Shown one piece after another: positions 14,001-26,000 of a DNA stretch of 64,000 nucleotides. The notes beneath the pieces were generated by a model. It searched no databases. It worked only from the letters and a program-made list of their open reading frames with translations, and was not told the DNA's origin. The position numbers were made by a program, and so were the translations under genes. Location of the stretch: positions 74,840,119 to 74,904,118 of the forward strand of contig OZ025248.1 of assembly GCA_964019135.1 (NCBI GenBank), in the 5' to 3' direction. The stretch comes from Arenicola marina. Its lineage: Eukaryota; Annelida; Polychaeta; Arenicolidae. Numbering within the stretch: the stretch's first letter is position 1; each line of letters begins with the position of its first letter.

Positions 14001-17000
14001 AGTTTCAGAGATGAGTACTTCTCACTTGTGTGTACCATCAGCTATGATTGTCAATTTCATACTGACGATAAAAAAAGAAAAAAAGACTCAAGCGTGGGTG
14101 GTCTTTGTGTCGGAGTGTGGAGCGGTCTATTGACACCAACGAATGGAAATTTACAACGAAGAATATACTTCATTGGGCAAATGTTCCGTTGCCATAGAAA
14201 CGGAATTGAGACACGCATTCGCCGTATAGCAAGTATAGAGAGGTGTCTTGAATAGCACGCCCGTGGGGGGCTCTGCTAGCACCAAAAATGTCTTTCACCA
14301 TTGGCCAAAAAAAAAAAAAAATTGTGACATCATTTCTGACAAACAAGACGGACGGATATAAGGCAAACAATTCTTTGCCTTAATAACAAGTTATTAACAA
14401 AATTAACATTTTGTTCATAACAAAATGTCGAATGCATTTTGACACACACGACACAAAAAGCAATCAACGAATTCGCGTTTGGCGTGTTGGGACTTTTCCC
14501 AAGCGGGAGTTAGATCGCGCAATTTGATTGTTATGGTTTTATTTTTATGCGCGACGTGAATAATTCGTAGATAGTTACGCACCGGTAACTCCCAACTCCC
14601 TTTGCAATGTTTGTGTTTTAGGCCGCTTTTGTACACAGAGTGGCTACACAGGTCCACACTCCCTCTGAACAGGGAGAGTATCTTTGGCAGCCTGTCCTAT
14701 TTTTTCGGCATGGCACGTATAGTATTATGGTATTTTGTCGGTAAATACGCAGAATATATCGTACAATAAATTATTGATGGGATGTTAAGTTTTGTGAGGC
14801 TCGCACTTGAACCTCGTGACTTCCATATTTCGGGTCAGGACAGTCAAATCACAGATGTATATTGCAATAAAATTGCCCGAGGGGGGCCGAAAATCTAAAA
14901 TGCTTCAAGGAAGCCGACAACCTGGCTTCTAACGCTGCTTTACCGATTCATATAATACCCAAGTGTCTATCCTCCAAATTACAGAATTTTGGAGGTGTGT
15001 CCGCGATTGACTAATCAGGAGGCGATACACTAATTATATGCAAACCGAAAATGACGCCTACTGTGTCAGCAAAAGAAGGGCGCGTGATCATCGCTAATAT
15101 AAATAGCTGCAATTCTAATCATGGTTATTTTACAGAGACAATCGTTGCAAGAGATATATCAATATGTTTCGATGCTATTTTTCCATGAAACACTGAGCTC
15201 ATCGTGTACTGCGCGGCTTGGAACGGCCGCTATTCATCCGTAAATCGCGGCCCTGATCTTTCGTTTCATGTGTTTCCCCTGATAGTCCGGGCAACTTATA
15301 TACCCAAGACAAATTGCAATGGTAATCAAACCTGTTTTTTCTCATTCCTTAGGTATCTAAGACTGGCATATCCAAAATCTACCAAAATGTATTCATTGGA
15401 ACATATTTTTGAGGGGGGTGACTTAGTTTATCTTTTTACCCCATAAGAAGCAACGTATTTTTACATAAACGAAAAGGCCCAGGGGGGCACTACATTTTGT
15501 TAGGTATATAAATATGTGCCGCCCAAATGACCCCTTTTTTCTCTCGATCCTCAGAGAAGAAATCTAAGATTTCTCTCGATGTACTGTTGAGATGAGACTG
15601 AAGTTTTATAAAGATTGTAGCTCTTGACTATATATTCCAGTTGATATCGAAAGGGTTTAAATGAAAGTTCAGCTCTTGACTATATATTCCAGTGGATATC
15701 GAAAGTGTTAATTAACCTCCTTATACATTGCCATGTATAGCCATATTGCTGTCAGTGTCTATTTTGGATGCCTTTTTAAGCATAAAAATCGCTCTCAATG
15801 ACCACAAAATCTCGCAAGTTTCTCTCGCTCTACATATGGCTTCCATGGTCTGGGCGGCACACCCCTACCACGGTTCTAATGTAGTGCCCCCCACCCCCCA
15901 CCCCCACCCACCGGAAAAGGTAGGACGGTGAGGCAGTTGAGACCCGCACTACGAATTGTGACCTACAACCCATATTTCCAGTGTGAACGAAAAACAGATA
16001 GGGCGGGGGGTGGCTAAGACACCCGGCCTGTCGTAAAAGAAACATTGGCGGACATCGCCGGTCATCCCCCCTCCCCCCGATCGCAAGTTATCAGTGACTT
16101 CCCCCCCCCCCCTTTTCAAATCCCTAGATCTGCCCCTACTACTGTAGAACGATCTGGCAGGTCGTAGCTAGGCCGACACGCCGGGGAGGGATGGTGCACA
16201 ATCCCAAATTCGGATGGTACCCCATGATAGGGAAGGGGTGACACCAGTTAGGGTAGAAGAGACGCCCCAAATTAGGGGAGAGTGCCCCAAGTGCACCCCC
16301 CACCCCTGTTTTCAAATTCCCAGATCCGCCCCTACTACTGAGATATTTGTTAGGGGCTTCGTAGGCCGACACAGGGATGGGGAGTTCGGGCGCTACCCAA
16401 CGTCTGTTTGGGGAGGAGACTCTCCTCAGGAGAGACATTTAAAATTCGGTGCTGCTCCAAAATAGGGGAGGGGATAGACCCCAAGTTAGGAGTGGCACCC
16501 CAAGTTTGGGAAGGGGAGAGGCCCCAATCGGTGTGACCCCCATTTGGGGTCCTACCCGAAGATAGGGGAAGGGAGACACCATAAGTTAGGGGAGGGGAGA
16601 CACCCTAAGGTCAGGTGATACCCCAAGTTAGGGGAGGGAAGACACCCTAAGGTCAGGTGATACCCTAAGTTAGGGGAGGGGAGGCACCCTTAGGTCAGAT
16701 GATACCCCAAGTTAGGGGAGGGGAGACACCCTAAGGTAGGGGAAGGGAAAACCCCAAATTAGGGGAGGGGCGACACCCAACGTTGGGTGAAATTCTAAGT
16801 TACGTAGGCACCTAAAGTTAGGGGTTGGGAGGCACCATAAGGTAAGGGAGGGGAGACGATCCAGTTGTTAGGGGATGAACACACCATGTTGGGGGTGGGG
16901 CACTCTTCATTTGCATAGAAAGTCTCACTTTAAACAGTGAAACGTTGCAGATTGAGATGTATCAAACCGGTATTTGTGACGGTGGAAATACAAATGATGA

Positions 17001-20000
17001 TTCCTAGCCACCCCCCACTTCAATTATATATATTTTATAACTTTGTTGTATCATGCCTATCTAGACCCGCATAGAGGTAGGTCTGCGCAAAAATAAGAAG
17101 CGTATATAGTCGATTAAATTGTGGAAATCGGACAATTTATGGAAAAGTGTGTGCGTCATACTTGAGACCCATCCGGCGCGGTGTGCAAATACACGGTGTT
17201 TATCGACAGCCGGAAAACCAGGAGCGTGGCCACTTATTAAACATTATGTAGAAACTTTAATATAAAATATATTTTATTTGTGTTTGTTGTATTTGGTAGA
17301 TTAAATAACACCTCATTACATATAGTAGGCAAAGGGTACGCAGGTTATAATTCGGAAAGGCGCCTCAGTTATAACGCTTTCTCTTCCACTTCGTGTTAGG
17401 ACAAATACGTAGGCCTATTCTATTCTATTCTAGTGTTACGGGGGTAGGGTAAACTACCCCCGTAAAAAATATCTTCCAATCATTAGATTTCGGTTGATTT
17501 TGAAAATGATATTCACAGATACATAAGGAATGAGAAAAAACAGGTTTGAGTACTATTGCAATTTGTTTCGGGTTGACCCCTGATTCAGCACAGGCTGCTG
17601 GATAATGAAGGCTACATCCACTGTTAAAGTTAAAATGCAAAAAAGACGATAGTCCAGCGGATAAACGAAAAAATAAGGTCGAATTGCGCATTGTGTGGTA
17701 AAAGCATGAGAGTTGGCAGTTGTAGTCAAATTTAGCTCTAGTGTCAAGTCAGATTTTATCCTTGACGACTTTGGCGGCCATTTTTTTCAAAATGGCGGAC
17801 AAACCCACCAAATATCTCTCAAATTAACACTGATAGAACCGCTGCAGAGGCGCAGTCTCTATATTAATGCCTATCCATAGGTTTTCGAGGCTCCTGAGTA
17901 CAAAGAAATCGTGATTGAGTAGCCAGGAGCCACGCATGCGCCATTTTCCAAGATGGTGGACAAGGCCAGCAAAATGATACGCGGAGAGAGACGGAGAGAG
18001 AGTTGAATTAATGTTTGTACGGGAGAACAGGTTTTATAGAAGAGGTTTGAAGAGTTTATACAGAAGTTGGAAGACACAGTGGAGAAGAATTGCTGATACG
18101 AAGTTTTATTTATTTTGAAACCCAAGTCAGGAATTGTGAGTCCCCGGCCTAATGCAATCACTCAGGTGTTCACTTATGTCGTTGACGATATCTGTTTTGT
18201 TTATTATGTGATAGACTGTTTGTTTAACGACAGGAGATTTATGAAATGTAATTTTTAAGGTTCGTTTATTATAACCCGTGTAATAGATAGGGAAATCCTT
18301 TTTGAGTAGATACTTTAATTAGTTCGAGCATTTGGTATTTAAGCTATGGAAAGCCAATGGCGTAATATTTTTCTTGCAGCCCCGACAGTCTGGAGGCGAA
18401 CTACTGTGGCTGAACCGAAGAAAAGCCAAGCGTTTTTTTTTTTTTACTTGATGATATACCACCATTGTATTATATTTTTCATACCCTGTGTCATTCGCAT
18501 ATAGTTTATATATTTTTTGTATAAAAGTTTAATAGTTTATCTGTGATTTTGATTGTATTTGATCGATTGACCCAACCGTCGGCAATCCTGTGACAAATTT
18601 CAAGGCCAGCAAAATAATACGCAATTTCTTGAAAATAAGAGGGATAGAAGCTTTATTATGATAGTTAGGTATGGTACATAGATTTTCGGGGTAGCTGAAT
18701 TCGAAAAAAAATCATTATTGAGTGTCCAGGAGCAACGCATCCGCCATTGTTTCAAAATGGCGGACAAGAGCACCAAAAATACCCAAGATCTCGGAAACTT
18801 AACACTGATCATTGATGATTTTCATGTTTATGTTTTCGGAGTCGCAGAATTATAAACAAATGTTACTGGGTATATATTGGAGCAACGCATCCGCCATTTT
18901 CCAAGATGGCGGATTAGGCCTGCAACCACACACAATATCTCTAAAACTAAGAGGGATTACTCTGTTTAAGTCCATATGTATAGATTTTAGGAGTCAAAGA
19001 ATTCAACAAGACACTATAGCTAAATTTGATTAGACATGAATTTTCGACATGTGTGCCAAATTTCAAAATGCACGATTTTTCGCTTATCCGCTGTACTACA
19101 ACGCATGATATCAGGATATTTTATGACGTGGCACACAGAAACGCCGCACCTTATTAAACATCTGGCAACAATTGTCATCAACAAGTAGTCTTTATTTAAG
19201 GAACGCTATACATATTTGTATTGATATAAATTAGGACAAAAACAGTTATATAAGCAAAAAATTACGTTAGAACAACGTTAACATATAACGTTAATTAAAC
19301 GTAGCTGCTAACGTTCAGTTAACGTTGGCATGCTACCTGAGGAGGGCGTTCTGCTTATAGTCCCTCGGTCTCAAATTCGGCATCGAAAGTGCAAAATTCA
19401 ATCTAAACAACCGTCGAAAAACTATTGAGGTCAACAGTAAGGGTTGGCTGTTGCGTAGGGCAGAGGTGATGTGAGGAACGAGCTCACGATTACTTGCTAA
19501 ACAACTGTAGGAATAATTTCGATATGAATTGGGTATTTGGCTGTAACACGAGGGGCGCAACTTGCGTATGAAGTCGCTGCATTCATGTAGGAACATTAAA
19601 AATGCGTCCTCAATTCCCAGCAAACACACAACGTTCGCACAACGTTGGTTTTTGGTTGTGATCACGCCATCTTAAAGTTAGCATCAGGACAACGTTTGTC
19701 ACAAACATTGAACTAATATTTGTAGCCTATATTCTATAAAATTAACACCTTCGTGTAGTGATTAATAAAAATTGGCTGCGTGTAAAAGTCGGGAGTGGAC
19801 GTTTTCTCAACGTTAGTAGACGTTACCTGAAAAATCAGACATCAGGAAAACAATATGTACTTGATTGTCTTTGACAGTCATGCTTCTAAGTAGTTCATCA
19901 TATACCCATTTGTTTCTGACGAAAGGTACAATTTAAATACTAGACTGAATGTTTACACAACGGTTGTGGTAAGTTTTCCGATTTGACCTGGTTTGCTGGC

Positions 20001-23000
20001 CCAACTCCTGTATATGCAGCGGTAAGGATAACGCCGCAGCGCTGCCTATTGAAGAAGATTAATGCTGTTATAAATGTGTTAGACTGGCTCGCATAGACGT
20101 CAGTGGCCTGTGTATGGAACATATGGTCCACCGGCCGAAGGGCCGACCGGAACCCTGCGGCCGGCGGGCCACATGGCTAGCATAATGGCATGTAGAATTC
20201 CATTGAGGAATTGTGCTTCCTCGCCATTAGTTTTCTTAGTTTTGTTCTTTGTCACGTACAGATTAAAGGTTTTATTTCATTTGTTTAGACTCCAGAGCAG
20301 ACAGCAGGCGCGGTTGCTCAGTCTGCCGAAAACTTCTATGGTGGCTAAAACATTCCATCAGGCTGTCTCTGCTGATAATTAATCAATCTTTTCTTCTTGA
20401 ATTTTATAAGAATTTTACCTTTAAGTTACTAGAAACTGGTTGCACGAAGGTTTAGAAACTGTTGTCCGACAACGTTAACGCTTGGAGCAACGTCAGGTCA
20501 CGACGTTAACTTGTTTGCTGGGATAATTAACCTAAATATGAACGTCAAACGAACCAGTAGCAATGTAAGGAAAATCAATGTATACATTGGTTGAGACCCC
20601 ATTTGATCGCGTTACCTTTTGGTAAGGCAAACAAATCTTGGCACACGACACGCCAGGAGGAACATTTCGAGTGACAGAAAGAACGTAGGCACCGTGCGGG
20701 GTGTTACAGTCCTTGGGGATATTATGATTAGTCTTACTGGTGCGAAGGAAATGCAGATGGAATGATATCAGATTAAAAAAAAATTGTGAGCTGTTTGTTG
20801 TTGACCATATTTCGTTCTTAGTTTGTTATTTTACGGTTCTTTTGGGCCAGGTATTGTAATTGTAATCAATTTTTGTAACTTACACCGATATACCTGATGA
20901 GTGTTGTTAAGCCTCGTCCCGAGGATACGATTCTACCATATCTTACCGTCTGGACAGGGGTGATTTTATGACCGGCAGGGCTTGTCGGGTGCAATAGAAC
21001 ATGCTCTATTTCGCTATAGGTCAAACCAAAGACATTGCAATGCGGATCATAACAAGGTTTTTGGTCAAACCTATAGGCATATCTGGTCAATCCGTGCAGG
21101 GGGTCTTTCTGTCACGTGACAGAAACGGACTCGGTGATTCGCTAACAAAATCGTACCGCGAGGACAGTGAGGTCTCATAGGTCAAGAAACAACAGGCAAA
21201 TCCAATAGGACAGACATACAAGAAAAACCTATCATCTTGACGGGAATTTATGGTGTTTAAAATCTTCGTTGCGTATACGGTCGATTTGGTGGTATTATGA
21301 CGGCCAGTTTCTCGTTCGAGGCAGACGCGCACGCCCTCTTGAACGTAATCATTTGAGTGCAGAATTGGACGTTGTTGATAACGATTACATTATAGATTAC
21401 GATTGATAAGAGGTTTTATTTTAGCACATTGCAAAGTAACAGGTGCGAACATGGATAGGTCGAAGTGAAATATAAACCCATGGGAAGATATGAGGCGGCG
21501 GGGAGATTTAAACTGACACTCAGAGATGATCGTTGCAACGGGTGCGCCAAAATAAACTTTTTCTACGTGAGTGGCTAAATGGGTGTTTGTGGCAATTGAA
21601 TGGCTGATCGGTGTGTGAAACCTCCCGGGGGGGTGGAGACACTGTTATATGAATCTGGTGGGGAGTTTATAATAAATAAAAATTTATAATAAAAAGAAAC
21701 CCCTAAAGAGCGGATATTTGAAAACTTGCGAATGGGGGGGGGGGGGCTTTGAAAATGTGCGGGTTGCCGCGAAAAATACCCCTTCCGAGCGGATTTTGGC
21801 TGTAAAACGCCCTGACCGTGCGGATTTTGAGGGTGAAAAAAGGGGGACGCTTTACCGCGGACGCCCCCCCCCCCCCCTCCCACACACAGCAATGTATTAA
21901 TTAACCCTCCATCCACCGCCCGTGTCGTGTCAAACGATCGAGAGATGCGGGGAAGAGGTCATTTAGACCTGATTTCACATCCCCCAATTTTGAGCACCTG
22001 CTTTTAAGAGATCCAGACATTCAATACACAGTTTCAACGGCCGCTGACAAGGGGAAGTGGTGCTCTGGACGCTTCTGTAGTCAGATCTAGTTCTGGTCCA
22101 GGACACCCCCTGTCGTTGAGACCGGTAAACAACAAGTGCATACGTTTATGGCGTTTCTCCACAGGCACAAGTTTGGACTTTTAGGGTATGTAACGTTAAA
22201 TGAATTGTTTCACACTTACTTTTTTCTCATTTGACAATGCAGGTTTTAAAAGCATGATTTGCCCGGCAACTCCGCATCTACCCTTAATTACAGAACGATC
22301 TTCAATAAAGTTCTTGAGTAAGTCAAAGCAAAGCTGGACCCCTCCCGCCTCCGTTCCCATATTTGAATCCAGTTTTTACGCCACATAAAAGTCCTGTAAC
22401 AGATCTCTGTAACTTTCGCGACGTCTAACAGCAGGTGTAGATGGCAGGACGATAAACATATGGTGGCGGCGGTACCGCGAATTAGCGAACGATTAAATGA
22501 CACAAAAAACGTGCCATGGGAGTGGCAGATAGAATGAACCTTCCAAGAAAACAGGGGTTACTAATTAGGCGGCATTTGGGCAGATCCGTCAATCAAGGCC
22601 ATATTACAGTCACGCGTGCTTTAAACTGGTATTCGCTTTTTCCAAGGAAATGTAAGTGTTTTAGACCACAGTTGTGCCCGTAATCGCTAAACAGTACTAT
22701 CTGTTCGATGGAAGCCGCTTGCTTAGGCCGATTAATTGAGAGGAAACAGCTTTACGGAGAAGGACACGGACCAAAACGTGCGCGCCTACTCGGTTTGTGG
22801 GAGTTTATCCTGACCTTATGTTACAAACCGTATAAACACATCTATAACAAAGTGTTTTCTTGTTCCTGGCTAAAAACGTCAAAGATTAATACAACAAAAG
22901 AATATTTTTTTCAGGACAACGCGATCGTTGTGCTTTGTTCAAAAGTTAATGCCATGTTGAGTTACCTCGTTATCTATATGCATGTTATTGGTAAAACTGG

Positions 23001-26000
23001 TAAAGTCCTGTCGCTTATAGGCGAATTAATGGCATGAACCACAGAAGTGCTGGTGATGCCATTTGTTGTCCGGCAATGGTATCATACTTTATATGTATAC
23101 AGGTACATACGTACGACGGGCTTGCAGCGGAAAGACAACTCGACACTCGATCAATTGAGACAACGCAAAAACAAAATCAGCAACACTCCAAGTGTAAATT
23201 ACGAAAGCAGTTTATATGGCATGATGCTTGCCATACAACGCCCGCTCCTCTCGCACTGAAAGGTACACGCAATGTTTTCGCCTTCATATTGCAGAAAGAC
23301 CATTCACAGCGGCTCGTCAAAAAAATATTCAATTTGTGAATGACTTTGCCACTTGTTTAAACAGACGCCGTGTGAATAACATTACGCAAGTATAGTAAAT
23401 GATCTTCTAAAATTAAGACGGACGGAAAAAAACATGCTGTAAAAACAATGTGAACAGTCTTTCAATACATAGTATTTCCCGACATGAGTGTACTTGAGGT
23501 CAGTTAAGTAAAGTTGCCAGTTTGTGCAGCAGTGTTTAGATAACCATTAAACATATCGAAACAAAACTGCTCTGAGAGTCCGTTTGGTTATCTGTTAAAC
23601 ATGTTGGCACGTACACCTAAAAATAGTGCTCGCCGCACCTAAAGCTTGCTAGTACAGATTAATATCGCAAACACCATCCACCCCCCTCCGCCTCTCTCAC
23701 GAGACAGCTAGTTATAATGAGCTTTCAAGCTCAATTTGGAACAAAAGAAAAAGAAAAAGTTAAAACATTACATTAAATCTATAAAATAAATTTAGGTCAC
23801 ACCCGCAATATGTTAATCTGTACTAGCTAGCCGGACTTGCAACTAGAGGCCTAGTTGATAAAGATAGAAACCTCGTGTTCTATGTAGATCTTCCAGTACC
23901 GGCCGGCGTTCGGAAACTGCCCAACAAGACGTTCGTAAACCTTCCTCGCCTCCTCCACCGGTTTCATCTGAAAAAACAGCCAGCGGAGGCAAAGAGGAAA
24001 AACTCATGAAAACAACGCATTTAGCAAGCTTTATTTGCAAACGCACCAATAAAAGGTCGGCTGAACAGAATTACAACTGAAGGACCGGGACACTGCTCTT
24101 TGCCTGGTGCTGGGTGTGCAGACGGCAGTCTAAATGAACGAATCAAAAATTATTGTAGAAAATAAAAAGGTAAATTGTAGGTTTTTGTCTTTGTGGTGTT
24201 ACATAATAAAAGATAAAAGAGCTACAGAACCAATGCTGTGTAAGTACTGTGAACAGATTTGACACTTCTCTGTTGACAAATATCACTTTACAAGGATATG
24301 TAGACTGTGCACGAACCTCAGGCACAGATACCTCCCGCCAGCAGCCGTGAACTAGCCTAAGACAGCCAATTTTATTGATCTTTTTAAATCTGGGGACCAG
24401 AAGAGTATTTGTTACATGGCTGCATTTATATACATTTTTTGTTGTTCGGGAAGAGAACTTAATTCTCTAGCTGGATGTAGGTCAGCCAGGCTCTCATTTT
24501 TATATACTTGGTTTAAATCAGTGATATTTACATTGTTAAATCTTGATTCTATGTATATAGTTTGTGATGCTCTAGGGTTCACTGCGCTCATATCACTTTA
24601 AATTTGTAAACATCCATGTATTATAGGCGCTGTGCCCAAGATACGAATAAACTATATATCTATAGACCAGACATAGAAGAGATATGTACAAAAACATCCC
24701 TTTAGAACATAGGTGTATATTGCGTCCATGAATACAACACTGCACCACATACAAAATTTAAAGGGACAGGGGGAGTGACGGAGGTACAACCCTAGGCTTA
24801 GTTGTTCACAACACCATCTTATTTTTATGTCTTCGTCCCAATAATATGACCTATAGTAGATTGATAGATTTAACTTATGAATAATATTTATTTTCAGAGA
24901 AGATGAGGAGGACAGAAGGGAAGTGCAGGTCATACGATTATGGAGATCCCTGTTCTACAACAGCAACTTGTTCATTCCATTTCCACTAAATTGTATTCAG
25001 ATGTAGACAGGTCTATGCAACATCCCAAGTTATTCACAACCACATGGGAGATCACACTTCACATGTCAGGTATATACACATGAAAACAAAAGCAAAATCA
25101 AAGATATCTGCTGCAGACTCCAGCTACAAAAATAAACATTTTATATCAAAGCTACACAAATAAATCTAAAACTCTTGGAACTATTTTTGTATTTATTACA
25201 TATGGCAGTTGACAATCTCTTGCAAATGAGGTATAACAATAAAGTCACTTCATTTGTACAATTTATTACCACACAATTGCATTGACTGGGGCACTTTTCT
25301 GACCAAATAACTGCATACGCATGCAAGCATACATTACCACTAGCATAGCATATTACATATATGATGACCACCTGCTATAAACCAGTTTTATCTTTTAAAA
25401 GTCAGCACAAAGTTATATTATGATTGCCACAGATTAAAAATAATATATTTTTCTATTGTTCAACTTAGCTATACATCAGCAAATTTATATTAAAAATGTG
25501 ATACTAAATGAAATATTTGTGTTAATCATTACTTTAAGACTAATGGTTCTAGTGATATTTCATAAGCACCTGCGCATCTCGTATAAGAACACTCCATGCT
25601 TCTGTGTCAAAAGGAGATGCAGCTATTCTTCTCTCAGCCTTGACAACTTTATCTGGTATGTAGCCAACCTCCTGCAAAATACATTGAGCAACATTCACCA
25701 TTAAACAGTGCCAAACAGGTGTTTACAAGAAAAAAAAAGCTTACCTTTTCAATTAAGATTTATATGGTAGGATAGACTTTGCGACCGAATTATCACATGG
25801 CATTCAAATGTTGTTATATATAGTGTCTTTGCTGGCATTGTAACCAACTATAATAATGAGTAGCTGGGTGCGCGCTGGCTGTTCGCAACATCACCAAGCA
25901 AACTGTATGTGTTGCAAGATGGCCCATGTGTGTCGCCACAGCAGTGAAAACAAAAAAAAATGGCCTGGTTTTCGATCAAAGACCAAACTGCGATATTGCA

